Assembly: GCA_013044085.1 (NCBI GenBank)
Contig: JABEVI010000052.1
Span: forward strand, 1 to 11,920
Direction of reading: 5' to 3'
DNA: 11,920 nt
Origin: Steroidobacteraceae bacterium
GTDB taxonomy: Bacteria > Pseudomonadota > Gammaproteobacteria > Steroidobacterales > Steroidobacteraceae
Under the pieces are notes generated by a model, which was not told where the DNA came from, did no database searches, and saw only the letters and a program-made list of their open reading frames with translations. The position numbers were made by a program, and so were the translations under genes. Position 1 is the first letter of the stretch, and every line of letters begins with the position of its first letter. Below are positions 5,282 through 11,920 of this stretch, piece by piece.

Positions 5282-6814
5282 ATGAATCCTCAAACCGAAG
5301 CGGCGCTGCGAACGCTCGAAATCGCCGCCGAAAACGCCGGCGCATGGTGCGGCTCCCATGGATGGAACGTGCAAGGCGACGGCGCCTGGATCGAGTCACA
5401 CAGCCCCTCGAGCGGTCAGCGCATCGCCAAAGTCCGCGCCGCGACCGCGGCGGACTATGAGCGCGTGATCGCCGCGGCAACCGCGGCGGCGAAGCTCTGG
5501 CGCCAGGTGCCGGCGCCCAAGCGCGGCGAGGCGGTACGATTGATGGGCGAGGAACTACGGCGGGTCAAGGACGCGCTCGGCACACTCGTGTCTCTGGAAA
5601 ACGGCAAGATCAAGGCCGAGGGCGATGGCGAGGTTCAGGAGATGATCGACATCGCGGATTTCGCGGTCGGTCAGTCGCGGATGCTGTACGGCCTGGCGAT
5701 GCACTCGGAGCGTCCCGAACATCGAATGTTCGAACAATGGCATCCGCTCGGCGTCGTCGGCGTGATCTCGGCCTTCAACTTCCCGGTTGCCGTCTGGTCA
5801 TGGAACGCGCTTTTGGCGGCGATATGCGGCAACGCGACCGTCTGGAAGCCGTCGCCGAAAACCGCGCTATGTGCGGTCGCCGTGCAGAAGATCTGCAACC
5901 GCGTGCTCGAGCGGCTCTCCCTGCCGCCCATCTTCCAGATGTTCGTCGACGCCGGCACGGAACTCGCCGAGCGGTTCGTCGATGACCGCCGCGTCGCACT
6001 GGTTTCCTTCACCGGTTCGACGGAGGTTGGCAGGCGCATCGGTGTCCGTGTCGCCGGCCGGCTCGGCAAGAGCCTCCTCGAACTCGGCGGCAACAACGCG
6101 ATCATTGTCGATGCAAACGCGAATCTCGATCTGGCCGTGCCGGCGATCGTGTTCGGCGCGGTCGGCACCGCCGGGCAACGCTGCACCTCGACGCGACGGG
6201 TGTTCGCGCATGCGAGCGTGCACGCGGAACTCGAGCGACGCCTCGTGGCGGCCTACGGACAGGTGCGGATCGGTGATCCGCTCGACCCGACGACCCTCAT
6301 GGGCCCGTTGATCGACGACGCCGCCGTTAAACGATTCCTCGCATCCGTGGCGAGCGCCCGCGCGCAGGGCGGAGAGGTTCTGTGTGGCGGCCGTGCGCTC
6401 GAGCGCAACGGTCACTTCGTCGAGCCGACGATCGTGCGCGCCAGCGCGTCGATGCCGATCACGCAAACCGAGACGTTTGCACCGATCCTCTACCTGATGC
6501 GCCACGAACACCTCGAGGAGGCGATCACGGCACAGAATTCGGTCGCGTACGGGCTGTCATCGGCGATATTCACCGACCGTCTGCAGACCGCCGAGCGCTT
6601 CTTGTCCGCGGAGGGCAGCGACTGCGGTATCGCGAACGTCAATCTCGGCACCTCGGGGGCGGAAATCGGCGGCGCCTTCGGCGGCGAGAAGGACACCGGC
6701 GGTGGCCGGGAAGCGGGCTCCGACGCATGGAAAGCCTACATGCGGCGTCAAACGTCGACGCTCAACTGGAGCGCCGCATTGCCGCTCGCGCAAGGTATTC
6801 GCTTCGAGGTCTGA
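5282..6814 (+). CDS. ALDH7/antiquitin-type alpha-aminoadipate semialdehyde (piperideine-6-carboxylate) dehydrogenase
   Basis: NAD-dependent aldehyde dehydrogenase of lysine breakdown, oxidising alpha-aminoadipate semialdehyde (in equilibrium with piperideine-6-carboxylate) to aminoadipate. The 510-residue protein has the Rossmann part with AFNFPVAVW (catalytic-site N166), FTGSTEVG (243-250), general-base E267 in LLELGGNN, nucleophile C301 in GTAGQRCTSTRR, and QTETFAPILYL. The tail NVNLGTSGAEIGGAFGGEKD...GGGREAGSDAWKAYMRR is characteristic of the antiquitin subgroup and argues against a generic ALDH. The start at 5282 has GGAG at 5269-5272, nine bases upstream; the frame is open back to 5138 but that start lies in the divergent promoter. 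No other lysine-catabolic gene is in the window, so the substrate rests on family knowledge. It converges on mazG with a 23-base gap and no visible terminator. Confidence 0.93.
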   Translation: MNPQTEAALRTLEIAAENAGAWCGSHGWNVQGDGAWIESHSPSSGQRIAKVRAATAADYERVIAAATAAAKLWRQVPAPKRGEAVRLMGEELRRVKDALGTLVSLENGKIKAEGDGEVQEMIDIADFAVGQSRMLYGLAMHSERPEHRMFEQWHPLGVVGVISAFNFPVAVWSWNALLAAICGNATVWKPSPKTALCAVAVQKICNRVLERLSLPPIFQMFVDAGTELAERFVDDRRVALVSFTGSTEVGRRIGVRVAGRLGKSLLELGGNNAIIVDANANLDLAVPAIVFGAVGTAGQRCTSTRRVFAHASVHAELERRLVAAYGQVRIGDPLDPTTLMGPLIDDAAVKRFLASVASARAQGGEVLCGGRALERNGHFVEPTIVRASASMPITQTETFAPILYLMRHEHLEEAITAQNSVAYGLSSAIFTDRLQTAERFLSAEGSDCGIANVNLGTSGAEIGGAFGGEKDTGGGREAGSDAWKAYMRRQTSTLNWSAALPLAQGIRFEV

Positions 6815-6837
6815 ATCCGCCACAGGCGCGCGGCATG

Positions 6838-7656
6838 CTAGCGCCCCTCGCCGCCTTCTGCGGATTCTTCCCGCTTCGCTTGCGTCCACAGCCTTTCCTG
6901 GGCGCCGAGATCGAGGGCCGCGAAATCGGCGCCGGCACTCGCCGCCAGGGCCTCCATCGCGCGAACCCGTCGCGAGAATTTCTCATTCGCCGCGCGCAAG
7001 GCGTTCTCCGGATCGATATCGAGTTTGCGGGCGAGATTCGCCGCCGCGAACAGCAGGTCTCCCATCTCCTCGAACACCCGCGCAGCGCGCATCGGCCCTT
7101 GCGTCGCCGCCGCCTCCAGCACTTCCGCCAACTCTTCGCCGACCTTGTCGGCGGCCTGCTGCGACGTCGGAAAATCGAATCCCGCCCGGGCGGCACGCCC
7201 ACCGAGCTTGTCGGTGCGCACGAGCGCCGGCAGCGCAAGCGCTATGCCGTCCAGCAAACCGGCGGGCCGATCGCCGGCGGCGGCCCGCCGCTCCTCAGCC
7301 TTCAATTGCTCCCAGGCCACGGCCGGCGGCGGTCCGCCCGCGGGACTCGTGTCCGCGTAGACATGCGGATGCCTGCGCACGAGCTTCTCGCAAATGGACT
7401 CGGCAACCGCGTCGAAGTCGAAGTACCCCGCCTCACTCGCCATTTGCGCGTGAAAGACCACCTGAAACAGCAGATCGCCGAGTTCGCCCCGCAAGTCGGC
7501 GAAATCGCCTCGCGCGATTGCATCCGCGACTTCATAGGCTTCCTCGATCGTGTAGGGCGCAATGCTCGCAAAGGTCTGTGCGCGGTCCCACGCACAACCC
7601 TGCTCCGAGCGCAACCGCGCCATGATCGCGCGCAGGCGTGCGAGCGGCGCGCTCAT
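6838..7656 (-). CDS. mazG: Nucleoside triphosphate pyrophosphohydrolase MazG
   Basis: Hydrolyses (d)NTPs, including damaged ones, to monophosphate and pyrophosphate; in E. coli it is also linked to lowering ppGpp. The 272-residue protein (E. coli 263) is a tandem MazG: the first repeat has E38, E39, E42 and the ExxD pair E58/D61 (RGELGDLLFQVVF), followed by RRHPHVYAD; the second has E174, E175, E178 and E197/D200 (FEEMGDLLFAAANLARKL). Both metal-binding sets look intact. The start at 7656 (MSAPLARLRAIMARLR) overlaps the nudL stop in ATGA; the in-frame ATG at 7725 inside nudL was not chosen. The C-terminus ends in a short charged tail. It forms a nucleotide housecleaning operon with nudL. Confidence 0.95.
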   Translation of the reverse strand: MSAPLARLRAIMARLRSEQGCAWDRAQTFASIAPYTIEEAYEVADAIARGDFADLRGELGDLLFQVVFHAQMASEAGYFDFDAVAESICEKLVRRHPHVYADTSPAGGPPPAVAWEQLKAEERRAAAGDRPAGLLDGIALALPALVRTDKLGGRAARAGFDFPTSQQAADKVGEELAEVLEAAATQGPMRAARVFEEMGDLLFAAANLARKLDIDPENALRAANEKFSRRVRAMEALAASAGADFAALDLGAQERLWTQAKREESAEGGEGR

Positions 7657-8300
7657 CCGGCGCTGCGCCGATACGGCTCGAGCAGCCGCCGCAAGCTCAT
7701 CAGCATGCCGGCGGTCGCCCCCCATATTCGTCTCTCGCCGTACGGAATGTCATGCACCGTGAGTTTGACGTCGCCGAGTGTGCGCACCCGCTCGCGATGG
7801 TTCCTCACATCGAACAGGAATTGAAGCGGCACCTCGAAGGCATCCTCGACCTCGGCGGCATCCACACGCAGGGTGTATCCGGCGTCGATGAAGCCAACGG
7901 CCGGCGTCACGCGGTAGCCGGTCAAGATCAGATGATCCGGGAGGTAGCCCGCGAACTCGACGCCCGCCGGATCCAGACCGATCTCCTCGCGCGTCTCGCG
8001 CAGCGCCGCGCGCCAGGGATCCTCGTCGTGAGGCTCTATCCGGCCACCGGGAAAGGCGATCTGCCCGGCGTGATCGCGCAGCGTCGCGGCACGCTGCGTG
8101 AGCAGCACCGAGAACTCCCCGTCGCGCTCGATGAGCGGCACGAGCACCGCCGCCGCCGTCTGGGGCTGCGGAAGCGCGCTGCGGATGCGCGCGCGCAGTT
8201 CGTGGGTCGAGCCGGGCAGCCATTCCATGTCCTCCTCGAGACCGGAGGGTCGCGGAAGCAAGGCTCGTCTGATCGACTCCCTGTCGAGGCGTGAATTCAT
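7653..8300 (-). CDS. nudL: CoA pyrophosphatase, Nudix family (NudL/YeaB type)
   Basis: Predicted to cleave coenzyme A or its derivatives to 3',5'-ADP and 4'-phosphopantetheine. The CoA-specific signature of this subgroup is present: LLT at 66-68, R75, G79 and FPGG (83-86). It runs directly into the Nudix box, ending in RETREEIGL (101-109); as in other NudL proteins the spacing of the first Gly to the acidic residue deviates from the plain Nudix pattern. A conserved GYRVTPAVGFI and the WGATAGML segment near the C-terminus fit the family. It has 215 residues (E. coli 192), with about 20 extra at the N-terminus. AAGGCG about six bases before the ATG supports the start. First gene of the nudL-mazG pair, divergent from purB with 86 bases between start codons. 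Confidence 0.9.
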   Translation of the reverse strand: MNSRLDRESIRRALLPRPSGLEEDMEWLPGSTHELRARIRSALPQPQTAAAVLVPLIERDGEFSVLLTQRAATLRDHAGQIAFPGGRIEPHDEDPWRAALRETREEIGLDPAGVEFAGYLPDHLILTGYRVTPAVGFIDAGYTLRVDAAEVEDAFEVPLQFLFDVRNHRERVRTLGDVKLTVHDIPYGERRIWGATAGMLMSLRRLLEPYRRSAG

Positions 8301-8339
8301 CCGATCGCCTTCAATCGCTTCTCCGCGTACGTCCGTCTA

Positions 8340-8367
8340 TTGCGGTAACATGGCCTCATTCTAACAT
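8340..8367 (+). promoter_or_regulatory. Putative purB promoter
   Basis: -35 TTGCGG (8340-8345), 16-base spacer and -10 TAACAT (8362-8367). The expected start near 8374 leaves a leader of only about 13 bases before the purB ATG, in which no clear Shine-Dalgarno is visible. The -10 overlaps the opposing -10 of nudL. Confidence 0.5.
8358..8366 (-). promoter_or_regulatory. Putative extended -10 promoter of nudL-mazG
   Basis: On the minus strand TGTTAGAAT is an extended -10 (TG, one base, then TAGAAT at 8358-8363). No good -35 is visible at the right distance, which extended -10 promoters tolerate. The expected start near 8351 gives about 50 bases of leader before nudL. It shares bases with the opposing purB -10. 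Confidence 0.35.
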
Positions 8368-8386
8368 TCGACGGCAATTCACGACG

Positions 8387-9757
8387 ATGTCGAACAGCCC
8401 CATAGACGCCCTCTCTCCGTTGGATGGACGTTACGCGCCGAAGCTCGCGCCGTTGCGCACGATATTCAGCGAAGCCGGCTTGATGCGCGAGCGTGTTCGC
8501 GTCGAGTGTGCGTGGCTGCTCGCGCTTGCCGGCGGGCCGGCGAGAGCCGTCCTGGCCACGATGCCGGACGCCAGTCGCGACTGGCTCCGAACCCTCTCGC
8601 TCGACCCGTCCACGGCGGACATCGCCGCGATCAAGCGGATCGAAGCGCGCACGAATCACGACGTCAAGGCCGTGGAACTGTGGCTGCGCGAGGGCTTGGG
8701 ATCCCGTGGCGCCTCGCCGGCACACCTGGAATGGGTGCATTTCGGCTGCACGTCGGAGGACATCAACAACCTCGCTTACGCCCTGATGCTCAAATCCGCA
8801 CGCGAGCGCGTGATTACGCCGATGTTGGACGAGCTCGTCGCGATGCTCGATTCCCTCGCCGAACGCCACGCGACCACGGCCATGCTCGGCCGCACCCACG
8901 GTCAGACGGCGACGCCGACGACGGTCGGCAAGGAAATCGCCAATTTTGCCGCCCGCCTGCAGGTACAACGGGACGGGTTCGCCGGGGTCCGGATACTTGG
9001 CAAGATGAACGGCGCGGTCGGCAACTTCAACGCACACGTGGCCGCGCTGCCCCTGGTCGACTGGCCGGCCGCCAGTGCCGCGTTCGTCGAATCGCTCGCG
9101 CTGCACCCGAACGCCTACACGACCCAGATCGAGCCGCACGACTGGATCGCCGAATATGCCCACGCCCTGATTCGCGCCGACAATGTGCTCCTCGACCTTT
9201 CCCGGGACATGTGGAGCTACATCTCCCTGGGTTACTTCCGGCAGCGCGTGGTCGCCGGCGAAGTCGGTTCCTCGACGATGCCGCACAAGGTCAACCCGAT
9301 CGACTTCGAGAATGCCGAAGGCAATCTCGGTGTCGCCAACGCGCTGCTCGCGCATTTCGCGGAAAAGTTGCCGATATCGCGCTGGCAACGCGATCTGACC
9401 GACTCGACGGTGCTGCGCAACGTCGGGGTGGCGCTCGGGCATGCCGCGCTCGCCTACGGATCGCTGCGCTCGGGATTACTGAAGATCGACCTCGACGAGG
9501 TCCGGGTTCGCCAGGACCTGGACGCCGCCTGGGAGGTGCTCGCCGAGGCGATCCAGACGGTGATGCGGGCGAACGGCACGCCCGGAGCCTACGACCTGTT
9601 GAAAGACTTCACCCGCGGTCGGGTGATCGACCGGACCACGATTCGCGAGTTCATCGCCTCCTTGGAACTGCCGGCTACGGAGAAGGAGCGCCTGCTGCGA
9701 CTCGAGCCGCACGCCTACCTGGGACTTGCGCCGAATCTCGCCCATCGGCGACGCTGA
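8387..9757 (+). CDS. purB: Adenylosuccinate lyase
   Basis: Acts twice in purine synthesis: it cleaves SAICAR to AICAR plus fumarate, and adenylosuccinate to AMP plus fumarate. At 456 residues it equals the E. coli enzyme in length. The catalytic H171 (GRTHGQTATPTT) and S295 in the mobile signature loop GEVGSSTMPHKVNPIDFENA fall at the E. coli numbers, and the N-terminal LSPLDGRYAPKLAPLR and FGCTSEDINNLAYAL are family hallmarks. The start at MSNSPIDALSPLDGRY fits the family; the frame extends upstream to 8291 but that part crosses the divergent promoters. No strong ribosome site is seen. In many gammaproteobacteria hflD and mnmA adjoin purB; here hflD is absent and another gene takes its place. 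Confidence 0.97.
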   Translation: MSNSPIDALSPLDGRYAPKLAPLRTIFSEAGLMRERVRVECAWLLALAGGPARAVLATMPDASRDWLRTLSLDPSTADIAAIKRIEARTNHDVKAVELWLREGLGSRGASPAHLEWVHFGCTSEDINNLAYALMLKSARERVITPMLDELVAMLDSLAERHATTAMLGRTHGQTATPTTVGKEIANFAARLQVQRDGFAGVRILGKMNGAVGNFNAHVAALPLVDWPAASAAFVESLALHPNAYTTQIEPHDWIAEYAHALIRADNVLLDLSRDMWSYISLGYFRQRVVAGEVGSSTMPHKVNPIDFENAEGNLGVANALLAHFAEKLPISRWQRDLTDSTVLRNVGVALGHAALAYGSLRSGLLKIDLDEVRVRQDLDAAWEVLAEAIQTVMRANGTPGAYDLLKDFTRGRVIDRTTIREFIASLELPATEKERLLRLEPHAYLGLAPNLAHRRR

Positions 9758-9914
9758 CTGCGCTGCCCGGCAGGCGCCCGGCAGCCCGTGTTCATCCCTC
9801 CGGCGTGACGAAACGTGACGCAATCGACGCTCGCATCGCCTTCCAATCGGTAGGATCGAGGCTGATGTCGAGGCGCAGGCCTGTTGCCCGCCCAATTCGA
9901 GAGGCCGAAAGACC

Positions 9915-10484
9915 ATGTCGGAAAACGGGAACGGCAGTTCTACAAACCAATCCGCCGGCGCCCCCGGCGCCGCCCCGGGGACCGGCGCGGGCACGAGCGC
10001 GGCTGCCAGCACACGCACGATCGTGAGCACGATGCCCGAAGTGCGCGAGGCGAGCCTGCGGGTGGCCCGGTCCGCGCAGCGCCTGCTGTCGATTTTCACG
10101 CTGGACCTGGAGCCGATGATCTACGGCGAAGAGCCGTTCCTCGAGGCGATCAAGCGACTGGTACTGGCCCGCTCGTACGCCAAGGTGCGTGTGCTGCTGG
10201 CAGACCCCTCGCGCGCCATGGTCGACAACAACCGCTTCCTCATCCTCGCGCGGCGTTTGACCAGCTGCATCGACCTGCGCACCATGGCGCAGGAATACCC
10301 GGCGAGCGCGGGCGCATTCATCATTGCCGACGACAAGGCGCTCGTTTACCGTTTGCAGGCGAACCGATGGGACGGGATCGCCGACATGAACGATCCGCTG
10401 ATCGTCCGGCGTTACCTCGCCTTCTTCGACGAGGTTTGGAACATGAGCATGCAGGAATCGCAGATGCGGCAAATGTTCATGTGA
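9915..10484 (+). CDS. Protein of unknown function, DUF7931-like with degenerate PLD-like features
   Basis: A 189-residue protein with no signal peptide or membrane segment. Residues 1-35 are low-complexity (Gly, Ala, Ser, Thr, Pro) and probably disordered; about 45-180 form a globular domain. It reads FTLDLEPMIYG..FLEAIKRLVLARSYAKVRVLLADP, then RFLILARRLTSCIDLR, AFIIADDKALVYRL and NDPLIVRRYLAFFDEVWN. This resembles a domain I recall from pseudomonads and relatives, sometimes fused to acetyltransferases (DUF7931, from memory), with a phospholipase-D-like layout but without an HKD motif, so catalysis is doubtful. The 157 bases before it hold a 9-base direct repeat (GCCCGGCAG) near 9769-9790 and an AGAGG somewhat far from the ATG, but no promoter I would defend. 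No function is claimed. Confidence 0.8.
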   Translation: MSENGNGSSTNQSAGAPGAAPGTGAGTSAAASTRTIVSTMPEVREASLRVARSAQRLLSIFTLDLEPMIYGEEPFLEAIKRLVLARSYAKVRVLLADPSRAMVDNNRFLILARRLTSCIDLRTMAQEYPASAGAFIIADDKALVYRLQANRWDGIADMNDPLIVRRYLAFFDEVWNMSMQESQMRQMFM

Positions 10485-10506
10485 TCGGAGCCTGCCCGCC
10501 CCCCCT

Positions 10507-10536
10507 CTGACCTTCCCTCCTCGGGGCCTCTATAAT
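10507..10536 (+). promoter_or_regulatory. Promoter of mnmA with perfect TATAAT close to the ATG
   Basis: -10 TATAAT (10531-10536) matches the consensus fully; -35 CTGACC (10507-10512) matches four of six with an 18-base spacer. The -10 ends six bases before the mnmA ATG at 10543, so transcription would start at or within a base or two of the start codon. A run of seven C (10499-10505) lies just upstream of the -35. Confidence 0.6.
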
Positions 10537-10542
10537 CGGGCC

Positions 10543-11718
10543 ATGCACGAGAAGCCCTCCGACCTCGACCCGGCCCGCGCCGGCACCGTCATCGTCGGCA
10601 TGTCCGGCGGCGTCGATTCGGCGGTGGCGGCGCTGCGCCTTCTGGAGCGCGGATACGCCGTACAGGGCCTGTTCATGTCGAACTGGGACGAGGACGATGC
10701 GTACTGCACGGCCGCCGCCGATTACCAGGATGCGCGTCGCGTCTGCGAGATCCTGAGGATCGCGCTGCACCGGGCAAACTTCGCCGCCGACTACCGCCAC
10801 CGTGTATTCAGCCATTTCCTGCGCGTCTATGCGGCGGGCGGCACGCCGAATCCCGATGTGTTGTGCAACCGCGAGATCAAGTTCGGCGTCTGCCTGGAGC
10901 ACATGCGCCGGCTCGGCGCCGCCTGGGTGGCGACCGGACACTACGCCCGCATCGAGCATGGCGCCTTCGCCAGCCGGCTGTTGAAGGCTGCCGATCCGGC
11001 CAAAGACCAGAGCTATTTTCTGCACGCAGTCGACGCGTCGGCCCTGCCGCGGATGTTGTTCCCGATCGGCGACCTCGAGAAGACGGAGGTCCGACGCCGC
11101 GCGCACGCGGCGGGCCTGCCGGTGCACGACAAGCCCGACAGCACGGGAATTTGTTTCATCGGCGAGCGGCCGTTCGCGGAGTTTCTCGGCCGCTACATCG
11201 CGCCATCTCCGGGCCCGATCGAGACCGAGGATGGCCGGGTCCTCGGCGAGCATCGCGGGCTGCCGTTCTATACGCTCGGACAGCGTGCCGGCCTGCGGCT
11301 CGGAGGCCGCGCCGGCGCACGGGCCGCGCCGTGGTACGTCGCCGCAAAGGACACCGCGCGCAACGCGCTCACCGTCGTCCAGTCGCAGGATCATCCGCTG
11401 CTGCTCTGCGACGCGTTCGAAGTCATCGAGGTCAACTGGCTGGTGCCGCCGGCCGGCGCCACCTCGCTCGCCTGCGCGGTCAAAACCCGCCACCGCCAAG
11501 CCGACCTGCCGTGCCGCCTGCACCTGCGGGCAGACGGCCGGGTCGATGTGTCTCTGCTTACAGCGGCCCGCGCGGTCACTCCCGGCCAATACGCCGTGTT
11601 CTACGACGGCGACGTCTGTTTGGGCGGCGGCACGATCGTCTCTCGCCCCGCTCGCGCGCAGATCCCGGCTGAGCCGGCGATCGCGTATAATTCAGCGTTT
11701 TCGACGGAGGAATCATGA
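10543..11718 (+). CDS. mnmA: tRNA-specific 2-thiouridylase MnmA
   Basis: Cytosolic enzyme that thiolates uridine 34 of tRNA-Lys, -Glu and -Gln, using ATP and sulfur relayed from IscS through the Tus proteins. The 391-residue protein has the ATP-binding PP-loop GMSGGVDS (S21-S26), the catalytic cysteine C108 in TPNPDVLCNREIKF, ATGHYAR (130-136), KDQSYFLHAV (154-163) and the second catalytic cysteine C204 in DSTGICFIGERPF; both cysteines match E. coli C102 and C199 after a short N-terminal extension. The C-terminal beta-barrel region is present, followed by a tail (about 374-391) that appears extra. The start has no Shine-Dalgarno and sits almost on the predicted transcription start. The stop overlaps the acn ATG in ATGA, and a TATAAT for acn may lie within its last codons. 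Confidence 0.96.
   Translation: MHEKPSDLDPARAGTVIVGMSGGVDSAVAALRLLERGYAVQGLFMSNWDEDDAYCTAAADYQDARRVCEILRIALHRANFAADYRHRVFSHFLRVYAAGGTPNPDVLCNREIKFGVCLEHMRRLGAAWVATGHYARIEHGAFASRLLKAADPAKDQSYFLHAVDASALPRMLFPIGDLEKTEVRRRAHAAGLPVHDKPDSTGICFIGERPFAEFLGRYIAPSPGPIETEDGRVLGEHRGLPFYTLGQRAGLRLGGRAGARAAPWYVAAKDTARNALTVVQSQDHPLLLCDAFEVIEVNWLVPPAGATSLACAVKTRHRQADLPCRLHLRADGRVDVSLLTAARAVTPGQYAVFYDGDVCLGGGTIVSRPARAQIPAEPAIAYNSAFSTEES
11686..11691 (+). promoter_or_regulatory. Possible internal -10 for acn inside the mnmA 3' end
   Basis: A perfect TATAAT lies in the mnmA tail, 23 bases before the acn ATG, which leaves room for transcript start and ribosome site. No convincing -35 is seen 16-18 bases upstream (TCCCGG region), and the codons read Tyr-Asn in mnmA, so it may be chance. 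Confidence 0.3.
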
Positions 11719-11920
11719 CGGACAGTTTCAAGTCGCGCACGACACTACAGGTCGGTTCCCGTCGATACGATATCTTCGGCCTCGCCGCGCTGCGCGGGCG
11801 CAATGTCGATCGCCTGCCGTACGCGTTGAAAATACTGCTGGAGAACCTCCTGCGGTTCGAGGACGGCATCAACGTCACCAGGCGCGACATCGATGCCGTG
11901 CTCGACTGGAAGGCGAAGGC
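11715..11920 (+). CDS. acnA: Aconitate hydratase, AcnA type (5' part, cut by the window edge)
   Basis: Only the first 68 codons are present; the gene runs off the right edge. Aconitase isomerises citrate and isocitrate in the TCA cycle with a labile 4Fe-4S cluster. The visible N-terminus reads MTDSFKSRTTLQVGSRRYDI, then FGLAALRGRNVDRLPYALK, ILLENLLRFEDGINVT and RRDIDAVLDW, which is the AcnA/IRP1-type start (SRxxLxVG..Y.I, LPYxLKILLENLLR.EDG), not AcnB. The cluster cysteines lie beyond the window. A strong GGAGG (11706-11710) is four bases before the ATG. It overlaps the mnmA stop by ATGA, so it is either translationally coupled to mnmA or transcribed from the internal -10. Confidence 0.93.
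   Translation, partial: MTDSFKSRTTLQVGSRRYDIFGLAALRGRNVDRLPYALKILLENLLRFEDGINVTRRDIDAVLDWKAK

Noticed and set aside
6815..6837. Bidirectional terminator between the convergent aldehyde dehydrogenase and mazG genes
   Set aside because: Only 23 bases, without a stable stem or T run on either strand.
9769..9793. GC-rich repeats just after purB as a terminator
   Set aside because: GCTGCC/GGCAGC gives only a short stem with a long loop and no T run; the stretch is better described as a small direct repeat (GCCCGGCAG twice).
1..11920. Mobile element, defence island, toxin-antitoxin or CRISPR array
   Set aside because: No integrase, transposase, terminal repeats, spaced direct repeats or restriction/toxin-like proteins were seen. 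MazG here is the tandem-domain housekeeping pyrophosphohydrolase, with no mazEF next to it.

Overview
The window is a GC-rich chromosomal segment from what looks like a gammaproteobacterium. The strongest pointers are the conserved order uvrC-pgsA-tRNA-Gly-tRNA-Cys (in E. coli the same order continues to tRNA-Leu), an E. coli-sized PurB of 456 residues with the catalytic residues at the same numbers, and mnmA close to purB. A class II DAHP synthase and a family-5 uracil-DNA glycosylase point away from the enteric bacteria and towards a Xanthomonadales/Nevskiales-like lineage, but this is inference. Nothing looks mobile: I saw no transposase, integrase, phage gene or CRISPR array, and the genes are housekeeping genes.

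Left part, minus strand (bases 1-3400). Read on the minus strand the order is udg (family-5 uracil-DNA glycosylase), uvrC (nucleotide excision repair), pgsA (phosphatidylglycerophosphate synthase), then tRNA-Gly(GCC) and tRNA-Cys(GCA). udg and uvrC overlap in ATGA, and uvrC and pgsA overlap by 26 bases. The tRNAs have their own near-consensus sigma-70 promoter in the short gap after pgsA. Both repair proteins carry cysteine patterns of Fe-S cluster enzymes.

Gap between the DAHP synthase and udg (bases 3327-3747). No gene is convincing here, but on the minus strand it contains a plausible promoter, several strong and partly mutually exclusive hairpins, and a textbook intrinsic terminator directly before udg. 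It reads either as an independent structured RNA of about 280 nt or as a regulatory leader for the udg-uvrC-pgsA operon. An alternative udg start with a good Shine-Dalgarno sits at the foot of the terminator, is in frame with udg through it, and has its ribosome site partly inside a long-range helix. This is the most interesting stretch of the window.

Middle (3748-8300). A class II DAHP synthase (minus, shikimate pathway entry) is divergent from an ALDH7/antiquitin-type aminoadipate-semialdehyde dehydrogenase (plus, lysine catabolism). The latter converges with a two-gene minus-strand nucleotide housecleaning operon, nudL (CoA pyrophosphatase) and mazG (NTP pyrophosphohydrolase), again joined by ATGA.

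Right part, plus strand (8387-11920). purB, a small gene of unknown function with a degenerate phospholipase-D-like look, mnmA (tRNA 2-thiouridylase) and the 5' end of acn (aconitase A type), which runs off the window. The purB and nudL promoters appear to overlap back to back. A perfect TATAAT ends six bases before the mnmA ATG, suggesting a leaderless mnmA transcript. mnmA and acn overlap in ATGA.
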